DNA of 64,000 nucleotides from Sulfitobacter sp. W027 (GTDB lineage Bacteria > Pseudomonadota > Alphaproteobacteria > Rhodobacterales > Rhodobacteraceae), in assembly GCF_025143985.1 (NCBI RefSeq), contig NZ_CP083564.1, forward strand, positions 2,945,001 through 3,009,000, written 5' to 3'. Each line of letters starts with the position of its first letter. Position 1 is the stretch's first letter. The translations under genes were made by a program, and so were the position numbers. Positions 1 to 8,448 of the stretch are shown in pieces. The notes beneath the pieces were generated by a model, which saw only the letters and a program-made list of their open reading frames with translations, made no database searches and had not been told where the DNA came from.

Positions 1-136
1 TGCGGCGCGCGTCGAAATAGGCGTAGTAGCCAAAGCCGATGCCCATCGCCATCAGCGTGAAGGCAATTGGGAACCCCAGAAAGACGAAGACGATGAAGAG
101 CCCGAGCATCATCAGGGCAATTTGCGGATCGGTCAT
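1..136 (-). CDS. dctM: TRAP transporter large permease DctM (5' end only)
   Basis: Only the first 45 codons are present; the gene runs off the left edge. The N-terminus MTDPQIALMMLGLFIVFVF is a hydrophobic first membrane helix typical of the 12-TM DctM subunit, which carries the sodium-coupled transport channel of TRAP systems. Its ATG overlaps the TGA of the small permease gene (ATGA), so the two are translationally coupled. Family assignment leans on the preceding dctP and dctQ genes. Confidence 0.85.
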   Translation of the reverse strand, partial: MTDPQIALMMLGLFIVFVFLGFPIAFTLMAMGIGFGYYAYFDARR

Positions 137-717
137 GTGATATGGTCTTTCTCGGCCTGGTTGGCGGCACGCATCATGAGGTCTTCGGTTTCAAAGACGT
201 CCTCTTCTGCTTCGAGCCAGTAATTGGAACGTATGGCGATCAGGCAGCGGCAAACCTGTGCCATGCCTTGGATGAACAGCAGTATCCCCGCCGCCACGAT
301 GATCGCCTTGAACTGGTAGATCGGAACCCCCGCCGGGCTGTTGACCGACACTTCGCCGTATTGCCAAGAGCGTGCCGCGTATTTCCAACCCGCGAGGATC
401 AGCGCCGTGACCCCGGGGAAAAAGAAGATGATATAGAGCACCAGATCGATCATGCCCTGTGTGCGCGGCTGGAATAGCCGGTAAAGGAAATCCCCCCGCA
501 CATGGCCGCCTCGCGACAGCGTATAGGCCCCGCCCATCATAAAGAGCGTGCCATACATGATGAAGGACACATCCAGCGCCCAAGCGGTGGGATTGTTCAG
601 CACATAGCGCACAAAAACCTCGTAGCCCGTGCCGATAGACATCAGCAGAATGAGCCAAGCGAAGGCCTTGCCGAACCATGCGGAAAGGTTATCGGCGAAC
701 CGAATGAATGAAATCAT
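133..717 (-). CDS. dctQ: TRAP transporter small permease DctQ
   Basis: A 194-residue inner-membrane protein with four predicted helices (about 14-34, 46-66, 88-108 and 133-155) and the RYVLNNPTAW segment after helix 1 that is characteristic of DctQ subunits. It bridges the periplasmic binding protein and the large permease in solute:sodium symport. It sits 75 bases downstream of dctP, separated by a strong hairpin, and overlaps dctM by four bases. The acidic C-terminal tail (EAEEDVFETED) is cytoplasmic. Confidence 0.92.
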   Translation of the reverse strand: MISFIRFADNLSAWFGKAFAWLILLMSIGTGYEVFVRYVLNNPTAWALDVSFIMYGTLFMMGGAYTLSRGGHVRGDFLYRLFQPRTQGMIDLVLYIIFFFPGVTALILAGWKYAARSWQYGEVSVNSPAGVPIYQFKAIIVAAGILLFIQGMAQVCRCLIAIRSNYWLEAEEDVFETEDLMMRAANQAEKDHIT

Positions 718-743
718 GATGCCCCTGTATCTCGCAGGAAACC

Positions 744-763
744 CCGGCGCACGTTGGCGCCGG
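744..763 (-). promoter_or_regulatory. Intercistronic hairpin between dctP and dctQ
   Basis: A perfect 7-bp G+C-rich stem (CCGGCGC / GCGCCGG) with a 6-nt loop lies between the binding-protein and permease genes, with no T-run. Such hairpins commonly protect the 3' end of the binding-protein message or partially terminate, giving more binding protein than permease. The role here is inferred from position. Confidence 0.6.
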
Positions 764-792
764 AGTTCACATTGCTTTTATGGGTTGCGTGA

Positions 793-1923
793 TCAGAGTT
801 TGATCTTGCCGGGGAAGTAATGCTCGTAAGCAAGACCGTAATCCGGCGAGTTCATCAGCTCGTAATAAGACACACGGCTGACCCATTCGCGCTGGCTGTC
901 GAGCGTCTTCTTCATGAAGGGATCCGCTTCCAGCTCAGGGATCAACTCGTCCCATGCCTTGAGCTGCGCATCGAGGATCTCCTTGGAGGTCCGTCGCACG
1001 TTCACACCGGCTTCGTTCTGTAGGAACTGTAGGTCTGCTGAGTAGCGATCCATCGCCTTGGCCGTGTTCGCGGTCGAGACTGCTTCGACGGCGTATTTCA
1101 AAATCGCCTGGAGATCAGGGTCGAGATCTTCGAGGAACATCTTCGAGAACAGGAACTCAAAGCTTTCGGACGCTTGGTGATAGGACGACAGGTAGTAGTT
1201 CTTGGCCACGTCCTGCGCGCCAAAATCTTTGTCCGACGACGGGTTGTTAAATTCAAACGCGTCGATCACGCCGCGCTCCATCGCGGGCACGATCTCCCCG
1301 CCCGGCAGCTGTGCGACCGACATGCCCAGCTTGGCCATCAGATCAGCAGCCAGACCCACGGTGCGGTATTTGAAGCCCTGCAGATCGTCGACCGAATTCA
1401 CTTCTTCCTTGAACCAACCAAAAGGCTGCGCGAACATCGGGAAGCCCATGTAACCGACAACGTCGAGGCCCATGATGTCTTGCGTCAGCTCGTTGTAAAG
1501 CTCCTGACCACCGCCTTGATAGAACCACGACAGCATGGTGGTAGCGGAGCCGCCGAAGACGGGGCCAGTGCCAAAGAGCGACGCGGCTTTGTTTTTGCCG
1601 TACCAATAGACGGGCACCGAGTGGGCCGCGTCAATCAGACCGTCGTTGACGGCATCAAGCACCTGAAACGCAGCAACAACAGCGCCGGCAGGCAGCACGT
1701 CGACCTTGAGGCGTCCTCCCGACATCTCCTCCACCCGTGTCGCGTAGTCCCGCGCAAAGTCTTGCCAGATGTTGGCGTCATTCCACGACGTCTGCATCTT
1801 GATGACGATCGGCGCCTGCGCCAACACAGCCGGTGCGGCCAGCATGCTCCCGGTAGCCGCCCCCCCAGCAAGTGCAGACTTCGTCAGAAACGAACGTCGG
1901 TTGAACTTTTTAGTGTCAGTCAT
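793..1923 (-). CDS. dctP: TRAP transporter substrate-binding protein DctP (TakP-like)
   Basis: A 376-residue periplasmic solute receptor. The N-terminus has a Tat-type signal (RRSFLTK at 9-15, hydrophobic stretch, cleavage near AVLAQA at about 35), so it is probably exported folded. The body follows the DctP fold: GGGQELYNEL, a central GWFKEEVNSVDDLQGFKYR segment and GGEIVPAMERGVIDAFEF, as in TakP, the alpha-keto acid receptor of Rhodobacter sphaeroides. A 2-oxo or hydroxy carboxylate ligand is therefore plausible but not proven. It is the first gene of dctP-dctQ-dctM, and the 489 bases upstream hold no gene. Confidence 0.92.
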   Translation of the reverse strand: MTDTKKFNRRSFLTKSALAGGAATGSMLAAPAVLAQAPIVIKMQTSWNDANIWQDFARDYATRVEEMSGGRLKVDVLPAGAVVAAFQVLDAVNDGLIDAAHSVPVYWYGKNKAASLFGTGPVFGGSATTMLSWFYQGGGQELYNELTQDIMGLDVVGYMGFPMFAQPFGWFKEEVNSVDDLQGFKYRTVGLAADLMAKLGMSVAQLPGGEIVPAMERGVIDAFEFNNPSSDKDFGAQDVAKNYYLSSYHQASESFEFLFSKMFLEDLDPDLQAILKYAVEAVSTANTAKAMDRYSADLQFLQNEAGVNVRRTSKEILDAQLKAWDELIPELEADPFMKKTLDSQREWVSRVSYYELMNSPDYGLAYEHYFPGKIKL

Positions 1924-2412
1924 GTTTCCTCCTCCCAGAGTGATCGCCCCTTTGCTTACTTTAAAATACGCTTTTGGTCGGGCGACCCGAGATCAGAGAC
2001 TAAACGAATGATCTCATTTGGCAAGATTTGTCCGTATGGGACTCTTCAGGTGCAATATTCTTGTGCAGTTTTTGGATTGAGCGACGGTTCAGATCAAGAT
2101 CGTGACGGCCGGGCGACAGCATACAGTTCAAACGATTTACGCCTGATAGGCCTGAACCAATCTGCATATTGTTGTCCATCCTGAACCGCCAAGCGCCAAT
2201 GGTGATATGCCCTGCATGCCAAGACCAAGATAAGCTTCGCGGGTTTGCGCCGCACGCCTTTCCCACAGGTTTCCCTGATCAGCTAGTTAGCGATAGTTGC
2301 AATCTACGTGAGCCCCGTTCCCTTCAGGCTGGCGGTCCAGCGCAGCTATGGACCGTCTTTCGCTGGCGGGGCAACGCGCAGCGAATGCTCGCGAGGGTAG
2401 CGTAGCTTGGTG
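1924..2412. other. Gene-free stretch upstream of dctP
   Basis: There is no convincing coding frame here; short open frames lack ribosome sites and family features. The stretch should contain the dctP promoter near its left end. Two 7-bp hairpins (2333-2355, CGGTCCA/TGGACCG; 2359-2385, TTCGCTG/CAGCGAA) lie just downstream of the gtrA stop and may terminate that minus-strand operon, although neither has a clear T-run. Confidence 0.5.
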
Positions 2413-2811
2413 TCAGGCTGGGCGGGGTTTGAACACGAGCGCTCTTGCGCCGCTAAAATTCACTACAAGCGCAACAAAAGAACCCACTGCCAGCGCCAGC
2501 ACCAAATTAAGCGCAGTCAATCCGATGACAGTCAGAACGCCAGCGTAAAAAGCATAGTTAACAGCAGCACCCGCGGTTTGGACCCCGAAGTACCGCAAAT
2601 ATTCGGCCTGCCATGCTAGCCGGCTGGCACTGCGAAACGTCCAGTTGCGGTTGCACCACCATGTCACGCTGACAGCCACGGCAAAGCTGACTAGCCGCAT
2701 GACATAGGGATCACCGCCAGCCGAGACGAGCAGCAATAGCGTACCCGCGTCGACAATGAACCCCAGCGTTCCGACCGCCAGAAATCTTGTGAATTGCCTT
2801 GTTGGGCGCAT
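2413..2811 (-). CDS. GtrA family membrane protein (polyprenyl-phosphate-sugar flippase type)
   Basis: A 132-residue protein with four membrane helices in the GtrA pattern: FLAVGTLGFIVDAGTLLLL, then VSVTWWCNRNWTFR (the conserved N-R-x-x-T-F motif), then two C-terminal helices. GtrA proteins are thought to flip polyprenyl-phosphate-linked sugars across the inner membrane. I chose the ATG at 2811, four bases after the stop of the upstream glycosyltransferase and preceded by AAAGG; a GTG at 2835 would add eight residues and overlap that gene. It pairs functionally with the GT2 gene. Confidence 0.85.
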   Translation of the reverse strand: MRPTRQFTRFLAVGTLGFIVDAGTLLLLVSAGGDPYVMRLVSFAVAVSVTWWCNRNWTFRSASRLAWQAEYLRYFGVQTAGAAVNYAFYAGVLTVIGLTALNLVLALAVGSFVALVVNFSGARALVFKPRPA

Positions 2812-2815
2812 AAGT

Positions 2816-3841
2816 TCAGCCTTTGCCGGGCGCACTGGTACCTTCTTTACCGTGCTTTATGACCATGCTCAGTACGCCAGGGACCGAAAGATACCGCATC
2901 CGCTTGGTCTCTTGTCTGCCACGGGTCACGGTATCAAGGATTAGGCCTACCGCTCCCATTAGGAAGGCCAGTAGCATGATACTTGTCGACAAGACCGCCG
3001 TTGGCAGCCGCGGTACGAGGCCAGTCGCGAAATACTCTGCAAAGATTGGCAGGGACAATGCGATGGAAAGTACAGCCAACGTCCCTGCCAAGGCACCAAA
3101 AACGGGCAAGGGGCGCTCCTGTTTGAGCAACTTGGTAATCGTGGAAAGGATACGCACTCCATCGCGGATGCTGTTGAGTTTGCTTTCCGAGCCTTCCGCA
3201 CGGTCTTTGAAATAGCCCGGAACCTCGGCCGTTGGCATGTCTAGTTCCAGCGAATGAACGGTCAACTCTGTTTCAATCTCGAACCCACGTGACATCATTG
3301 GAAAGGTCTTAACAAAACGGCGGGAAAAAACTCGGTAGCCAGAAAGCATATCGGAAGAGCCGCGCCCGAAGATCGATCGCACCAGACCGGAGAGCACCCG
3401 GTTGCCCAGTTTGTGACCCGGGCGATAGGCTGTCTCGCTCCGCGCGACGCGCACACCATTAACCAGATCAAGCCCTTCGTTGACCATTCGTGCAACCATC
3501 TGCGGCGCGGCGCTGGCGTCGTAGGTGTCATCGCCGTCCACCATAAGGAAGATATCCGCCTCTACATCAGCAAACATGCGGCGCACTACATGACCTTTGC
3601 CTTGGCGCGGCTCGCGGCGCACGATGGCTCCGGCTTCTGCCGCGATCTCGGCGGTATTGTCGGTGGAGTTGTTGTCGTAGACATAGATATCAGCCTCAGG
3701 CAGGGACGCGCGGAAATCGCGGACCACGGTGCCAATGGCCGTCGCCTCGTTATAACAAGGGATCAATACTGCGATGCTAAGCGCTCCGAACCGCGGTACA
3801 GGGGCGGACTGTTGAAAGGCATTTGAAACGACGACCTTCAT
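2816..3841 (-). CDS. DPM1-like GT2 glycosyltransferase with C-terminal membrane helices
   Basis: A 341-residue GT-A fold enzyme. It has the nucleotide-binding start (IAVLIPCYNEATAIGTVV), DNNSTDNTAEIA, the metal-binding VDGDDTY, and DMLSGYRVFSRRF, as in dolichyl/polyprenyl-phosphate sugar synthases. Two hydrophobic helices near residues 250-310 anchor it to the membrane. It should load a sugar from a nucleotide donor onto polyprenyl phosphate. The start at 3841 is preceded by AAGGAGAG; a longer frame upstream has no such site. It is co-transcribed with gtrA. Confidence 0.87.
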   Translation of the reverse strand: MKVVVSNAFQQSAPVPRFGALSIAVLIPCYNEATAIGTVVRDFRASLPEADIYVYDNNSTDNTAEIAAEAGAIVRREPRQGKGHVVRRMFADVEADIFLMVDGDDTYDASAAPQMVARMVNEGLDLVNGVRVARSETAYRPGHKLGNRVLSGLVRSIFGRGSSDMLSGYRVFSRRFVKTFPMMSRGFEIETELTVHSLELDMPTAEVPGYFKDRAEGSESKLNSIRDGVRILSTITKLLKQERPLPVFGALAGTLAVLSIALSLPIFAEYFATGLVPRLPTAVLSTSIMLLAFLMGAVGLILDTVTRGRQETKRMRYLSVPGVLSMVIKHGKEGTSAPGKG

Positions 3842-4059
3842 GTTGCTCTCCTTGCCGGACAAATATACCGGTATTTTTGTCCTGAAAGATCCTTGCAGAA
3901 CGCGGCGAGATTGAGGCAAGTTCGCGACCATTCCACGCCGTCTATTCGCGATTGATCCGTCATAAATCCACCATGGCCCCGCCTTTCTCTCGCCGGGATT
4001 GCTAGCTTTACATGACACGCGCGCCAGGCAGAGGGTGCCAAGACGAGAAAGCAGACCCC

Positions 4060-5859
4060 ATGCAGACCCCAAACGATCCCGCCAGTCAAAGGCGCTTGTT
4101 CCTCATCGTCACAGGTTTCGCTCTTGTCGTAACCGTTTTGAAAGCCGTGATCTTGGGTCATCATCCAATCGATTTTCTGGCCGCGGCAGATAATGACAGT
4201 ATCATGCGCTATCTTTCGGTGCTGGCGTGGTTTGAGGGGCAATCATGGTACGACATGACACAATACCGCATGCTGCCCCCTGAGGGGCTGGACTTGCATT
4301 GGTCGCGCTATGTTGATCTTGGCATTGCGCTTATTGTCTCGCCGCTGGCACAGGTGCTTTCCCTAGAGGCCGCATTGAGTGCGGCAATTGTGCTTTGGCC
4401 AACTTTCTTGCTCCTAACGCTGCTCTTGCTGACCGGCACGGTGAGCTGCCGCATCTTTGGCCCTACTGTTGCCCTTGGTGCCGTGCTCGGTGTTCTTCTC
4501 TGGCCACCGATCGCGCCAAATTACTTTGCTATTGGCGGCCTTGATCACCACAACGTCCAGATCCTACTCGCAACTGTTATGGTCTTCATGCTTTTGCTGT
4601 CAGGTCGTCCCCTAATGCGGGGTGTGATCGGCGGTGGGGCAGCGGCCCTCTCGCTTGCGGTCGGACTTGAAATGCTGCCCCCAATAGCCTTGGCGGGGTT
4701 AATTCTTGTGGCGGGAGTGATCCTGCGCCACCCTGAGGAAGACCGGGCGTTGGTTGGCTTTAGTCTCAGCCTCGCCCTCGGCACCGTAGTCCTGTATGCG
4801 TTGCAGATCCCTGCCGTTGAATGGCTCGTCACACGCTGTGATGAGGTCTCTCCCCCATTTATCGCGGTAACCCTACTGGGCGGTGTCCTTGGCCTATTTA
4901 CGGTAGCGTTGGCGCCGCGGCTGCCTACCCCCCTTACCCGTAGTCTCGTCTTTCTAGCGGCTAGCGGGGTGGGCATTGCGCTGATCTGGCCCCTACTCGC
5001 AAACTGTCTATACGGGCCCTACGCCAGTTTGCCCGCGGAGGTGCAGGCAATCATCACAGACCGCATCGAAGAAGCCCGTCCAATCTTAGAGCCCCTCTTT
5101 GAGGGAAATGAAGGCGCCTTTGGGTTCTTCGTACCAACAGCCGTTACGTTGGTTCTTGCCAGCGCAATGTGGATATCGGGCCGCGTATCAAACGAACAAG
5201 CGCCCGCTTTTTCGCGGCGTCTTGGCATCTTGCTGATGTTTGGCTGGCTGGGGCTGTTTGCTGGGCTGCATCAGGTTCGCCTGACAATCCTTGGCGCTTC
5301 AGCGATACCGCTTCTTATGGGGTTGGTGCTCGCCCCTTTCTTGACCAGAAACAACGCCCAACCGCTGCGGCGCTTAGTACTGATCCCATTAGGGACAGCA
5401 ACGATTTTTGCGCCGGCCCTGTTCGGTCTTTTGGCTGGCACTGAGGGCCGTGCCGGAAACGTAGCAATTGGCGAGGTCGAATATGTGAAGGCGAGCTCCT
5501 GCCGCCACCCCGATCTCGTCCGCAGCCTGAACTCTGTCCCTCCCGGAGTGATCCTTAGCAGCAGTAACCTTGGCCCGCCGATCCTGCTTTTGTCGCACCA
5601 TAAGGTACTGACTGGCCCTTATCACCGCAGCATACAGGCAATGGCGGATGGGGTTCTGCCATTTGACGGGTATGAAACTGAGATGCGTGCTACACTTGCC
5701 CGCACCGGCGCGGACTACCTGCTGCTCTGCCGTAATGCACTGTATGGAACGGCAGCGTCCTTCACCACGGCATTGGCAGGCGGCGCAGCCGCTACGGGGT
5801 TCACTGCGGTCTTCGGGCCTGACCCAAAGTTACTTCTGCTGCAGGTCGGAGAGAAGTAA
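4060..5859 (+). CDS. Polytopic membrane protein, GT-C/STT3-like glycosyltransferase candidate
   Basis: About 599 residues with 11-13 predicted membrane helices and a soluble C-terminal 100 residues. The first external loop carries DNDSIMRYL and a later loop has GLDHHNVQ. These resemble the paired acidic motifs of STT3/AglB-type GT-C enzymes (D-x-D...R and DHHxxE), but the last position is Gln and no WWDYG motif is present, so it is probably not an oligosaccharyltransferase. It is divergent from the GT2/GtrA pair, consistent with a periplasmic transferase using their lipid-linked sugar. An in-frame ATG at 4012 is an alternative start. Confidence 0.6.
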   Translation: MQTPNDPASQRRLFLIVTGFALVVTVLKAVILGHHPIDFLAAADNDSIMRYLSVLAWFEGQSWYDMTQYRMLPPEGLDLHWSRYVDLGIALIVSPLAQVLSLEAALSAAIVLWPTFLLLTLLLLTGTVSCRIFGPTVALGAVLGVLLWPPIAPNYFAIGGLDHHNVQILLATVMVFMLLLSGRPLMRGVIGGGAAALSLAVGLEMLPPIALAGLILVAGVILRHPEEDRALVGFSLSLALGTVVLYALQIPAVEWLVTRCDEVSPPFIAVTLLGGVLGLFTVALAPRLPTPLTRSLVFLAASGVGIALIWPLLANCLYGPYASLPAEVQAIITDRIEEARPILEPLFEGNEGAFGFFVPTAVTLVLASAMWISGRVSNEQAPAFSRRLGILLMFGWLGLFAGLHQVRLTILGASAIPLLMGLVLAPFLTRNNAQPLRRLVLIPLGTATIFAPALFGLLAGTEGRAGNVAIGEVEYVKASSCRHPDLVRSLNSVPPGVILSSSNLGPPILLLSHHKVLTGPYHRSIQAMADGVLPFDGYETEMRATLARTGADYLLLCRNALYGTAASFTTALAGGAAATGFTAVFGPDPKLLLLQVGEK

Positions 5860-6064
5860 ACAGATTTTCCCACCACGGAAATATACTAGAATTTTGGATA
5901 GACCTCTCAATATGCCCCTGTTTAGCGGGTAACAGCTGCTAATGCGAACCCCGCCGTACGATCCGTAAAGCTTGGTAGCACCGGTGAGCCCTTAATCCGC
6001 CCTAACACCAATGTTAATGCCCGAAGATAGGGCCCGCCGAAACCGCCCGCCCCCGATCAACTCC

Positions 6065-7204
6065 TCAAGGTGTCAGCCGACAATACAGACCCGCCGCCAG
6101 CTTAGCGCGTTCGGTCAGACTGTCGACATAGATATGCTCCTGCAATGTATGCAGCCCCTTGCCGCGAACGCCGATGGAATCCAGCGTAGGCAGCCCAAGA
6201 AACCCGGTGAAGTTGCCGTCCGATCCGCCCCCGGCAGAGCTTCCGGTGATCTCGATCCCCAGTTCGCCGCCGATGTCCTGGGCAAGCTTCAGCATCGCCA
6301 TCGTGCCGGGCTGGTCGGGTTCCCAAACCGGGCGGGTGACGCCGCGGCGGATTTCCATGATCACGTCGCCCTCGTCCGAGTTCAGCGCCATCATTTTCGC
6401 AACACCGGCGTCCAACTGCTCTTGTGTCTTGGCCATGGTCAGCACTTCGGCATCACAGACCGAGGACACGCAGTTGACCCATTGGCCCGCGTGAAAAACC
6501 CCAAGCGAGAAGGTGCAGTCTTCGGTGGTCATGCCTTCGATCGTGCCCACGGCCTTTGCCATCTCCGCGATGGCCGAGCGGCCTTCGGAGAGCGCCCAGC
6601 CCGCGTGGCTAGGGCGGCCCCTTGTCTGGAGGTTGAACCGCGCGATTGCATAGCGCCCGATCACCGCGCCGCCGTCGGGCCGCGCAGGTTCGGGGACGAG
6701 GATGTATTTATGACGTTTGGCTTCCTCTTCGATCAAGCGGCGGGTGGCGGGGGTGCCGATTTCCTCATCAGGGGTGAAGAGCACCGTCACAGGCAGCGGC
6801 GTCTCGACCCCGGCGGTCAACAGCTTGCGCAGCGCATCAAGGTAGACGTAGTTGCCGCCCTTCATGTCCATAAGGCCGGGGCCGTAGCAAATATCGCCTT
6901 CGCGTTTAAAGGGCAGCTTGCTCAGGGTACCGATGGGGTGGACCGTGTCCATGTGACCCAAGAGCAGGATGCCCCCCTCACCCGCCTTCGGGTGAGGCAT
7001 TTCGGCGCGCAGGCTGTCGCCCAGCCCCATCGGGCTTGGGATACGCTCGGTCCGCGCGCCCAAGACCGCCAGATCGTGCTGGACCACATCCATCATGCGG
7101 TTCACCGCCGCCCCGTCGAATGTAGGGCTTTCCGTTTCGATCCAAGGGCGCAGCCCGTTGAGCATTTCTCTGGCATCAAAGGGCAAATCAAGCGGGTTAG
7201 TCAT
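6065..7204 (-). CDS. M20 family metallopeptidase (carboxypeptidase G2-like)
   Basis: A 379-residue zinc hydrolase of the ArgE/DapE/CPG2 group. Metal-ligand motifs are LLLGHMDTVHP, GLMDMKGG, FTPDEEIG and a C-terminal LHTLQEHIYV. A central lid/dimerisation domain (GRPSHAG) is present. It probably removes C-terminal glutamate or other acyl-amino groups from peptides or conjugates. The start at 7204 has AAGGA in front; longer frames upstream do not. It is the last gene of the Dpp-type uptake operon, 71 bases after the amidohydrolase, so it likely processes the imported substrate. Confidence 0.88.
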   Translation of the reverse strand: MTNPLDLPFDAREMLNGLRPWIETESPTFDGAAVNRMMDVVQHDLAVLGARTERIPSPMGLGDSLRAEMPHPKAGEGGILLLGHMDTVHPIGTLSKLPFKREGDICYGPGLMDMKGGNYVYLDALRKLLTAGVETPLPVTVLFTPDEEIGTPATRRLIEEEAKRHKYILVPEPARPDGGAVIGRYAIARFNLQTRGRPSHAGWALSEGRSAIAEMAKAVGTIEGMTTEDCTFSLGVFHAGQWVNCVSSVCDAEVLTMAKTQEQLDAGVAKMMALNSDEGDVIMEIRRGVTRPVWEPDQPGTMAMLKLAQDIGGELGIEITGSSAGGGSDGNFTGFLGLPTLDSIGVRGKGLHTLQEHIYVDSLTERAKLAAGLYCRLTP

Positions 7205-7275
7205 CGTCAAAATCCTTTCTTCCGCCGCGCGACAGCAGGGCGAATGGCTTAAACTAAAGCAATCAGTGCACAGAC

Positions 7276-8448
7276 TTAGCTGCCGACCTTGGGCAGGCGG
7301 GTTTCGACGATACGCGCATAGATCGAAGCGCCGATGGGCAGGATGCCGTCGTCCAGCACGAAACTGGGATTGTGCAACGGCACGCTGCCTGCGTGGCCCA
7401 CCCGGCAATAGGCGCCCGGCACGACCTTCAGCATATCCGCGAAATCCTCCGACCCGCTGGCCTGTTCGGTCGAGACATGGGCGTTCTCGCCCCCGACCAC
7501 GCTGGCGGCCGCTTCGACATAGGCGGTGGTTAGTTCGGGATCGTTCATCAACACGTCAAAGACATTGCGGATATCGACCTCGATCTCGATCCCGTAGGCT
7601 ATGGCCATACCGGCGCAAAGCTCGCGCATCCGCGCCTCGGCCATCTCGATCACGTCCTGATGGAAGTACCGGATTGTACCCGCAATGGTGGCCGCATCCG
7701 GCACCACGTTATAGGCCGAGCCTGCGTTGAACTTGGTCACCGACAGCACGATCGGCTTGGTCGGCGGGGTGTTGCGGCTGACGACGGATTGCAACTGCTG
7801 CACCAGCGCCGTGCCGATGACGATCGGATCACGCGACTGATGTGGCATCGCGGCATGGCTGCCGGTGCCTTTGACGGTGATGTCAAAGAACGCCGCCCCT
7901 GCCATGGCCGCACCGGGGGTGACATTGACCACACCCGGCTCCGAGTTTGGATCGTTGTGCATACCGTAAATCTCGTCACAGGGGAATTTCTCGAAGAGCC
8001 CCTCTTCAAGCATCCGCCGCGCGCCGCCCAAGCCTTCTTCGGCAGGTTGGAAAATCAGCACCACGGTGCCGTCGAAATCGCGGGTTTCCGCCAGATACCG
8101 CGCCGCGCCCAAGAGCATGGTGGTGTGGCCGTCGTGGCCGCAGGCATGCATCCGCCCCGGATTGGTCGAGGTGTAGGGCACGCCGGAATCCTCAACAATC
8201 GGCAGGGCATCCATATCCGCGCGCAGCCCCACACGGCGGTTGCCACCGCCCGCACCCTTGATGATGCCGACAACACCCGTGCCGCCCAGCCCTTCGTGGA
8301 CTTCGTCCACGCCGTAAGCACGCAGCTTTTCCGCGACGATCCCTGCGGTGCGGACCTCTTCGAACCCCAGTTCGGGGTGGGCATGGATGTCTTGGCGGAT
8401 GGCGGTGAGATCGGCGGCAAAGGCTTCGATCTTGGGAAGGACGGTCAT
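7276..8448 (-). CDS. M20D amidohydrolase (HipO/IAA-amino acid hydrolase type)
   Basis: A 390-residue cytoplasmic metal-dependent amidohydrolase. It shows HPELGFEE, the metal site MHACGHDGHT, FQPAEEGLGGARRM (catalytic/metal Glu pair) and a late PLHNPSF histidine, in the usual order and spacing. The family cleaves N-acyl amino acids such as hippurate, or short peptides. Its ATG overlaps the TGA of the ABC ATPase gene (ATGA), so it is translationally coupled to the transporter, pointing to hydrolysis of the transported amide or peptide. Confidence 0.9.
   Translation of the reverse strand: MTVLPKIEAFAADLTAIRQDIHAHPELGFEEVRTAGIVAEKLRAYGVDEVHEGLGGTGVVGIIKGAGGGNRRVGLRADMDALPIVEDSGVPYTSTNPGRMHACGHDGHTTMLLGAARYLAETRDFDGTVVLIFQPAEEGLGGARRMLEEGLFEKFPCDEIYGMHNDPNSEPGVVNVTPGAAMAGAAFFDITVKGTGSHAAMPHQSRDPIVIGTALVQQLQSVVSRNTPPTKPIVLSVTKFNAGSAYNVVPDAATIAGTIRYFHQDVIEMAEARMRELCAGMAIAYGIEIEVDIRNVFDVLMNDPELTTAYVEAAASVVGGENAHVSTEQASGSEDFADMLKVVPGAYCRVGHAGSVPLHNPSFVLDDGILPIGASIYARIVETRLPKVGS

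Noticed and set aside
2000..2266. 88-codon minus-strand frame upstream of dctP
   Set aside because: No ribosome site or domain; it overlaps the region expected to hold the dctP promoter.
6011..7252. Long open frame (413 codons) on the plus strand opposite the M20 peptidase
   Set aside because: It is antisense to a gene with complete metal-ligand motifs, and its translation is His/Arg/Gln-rich without any domain, the usual result of high G+C third positions.
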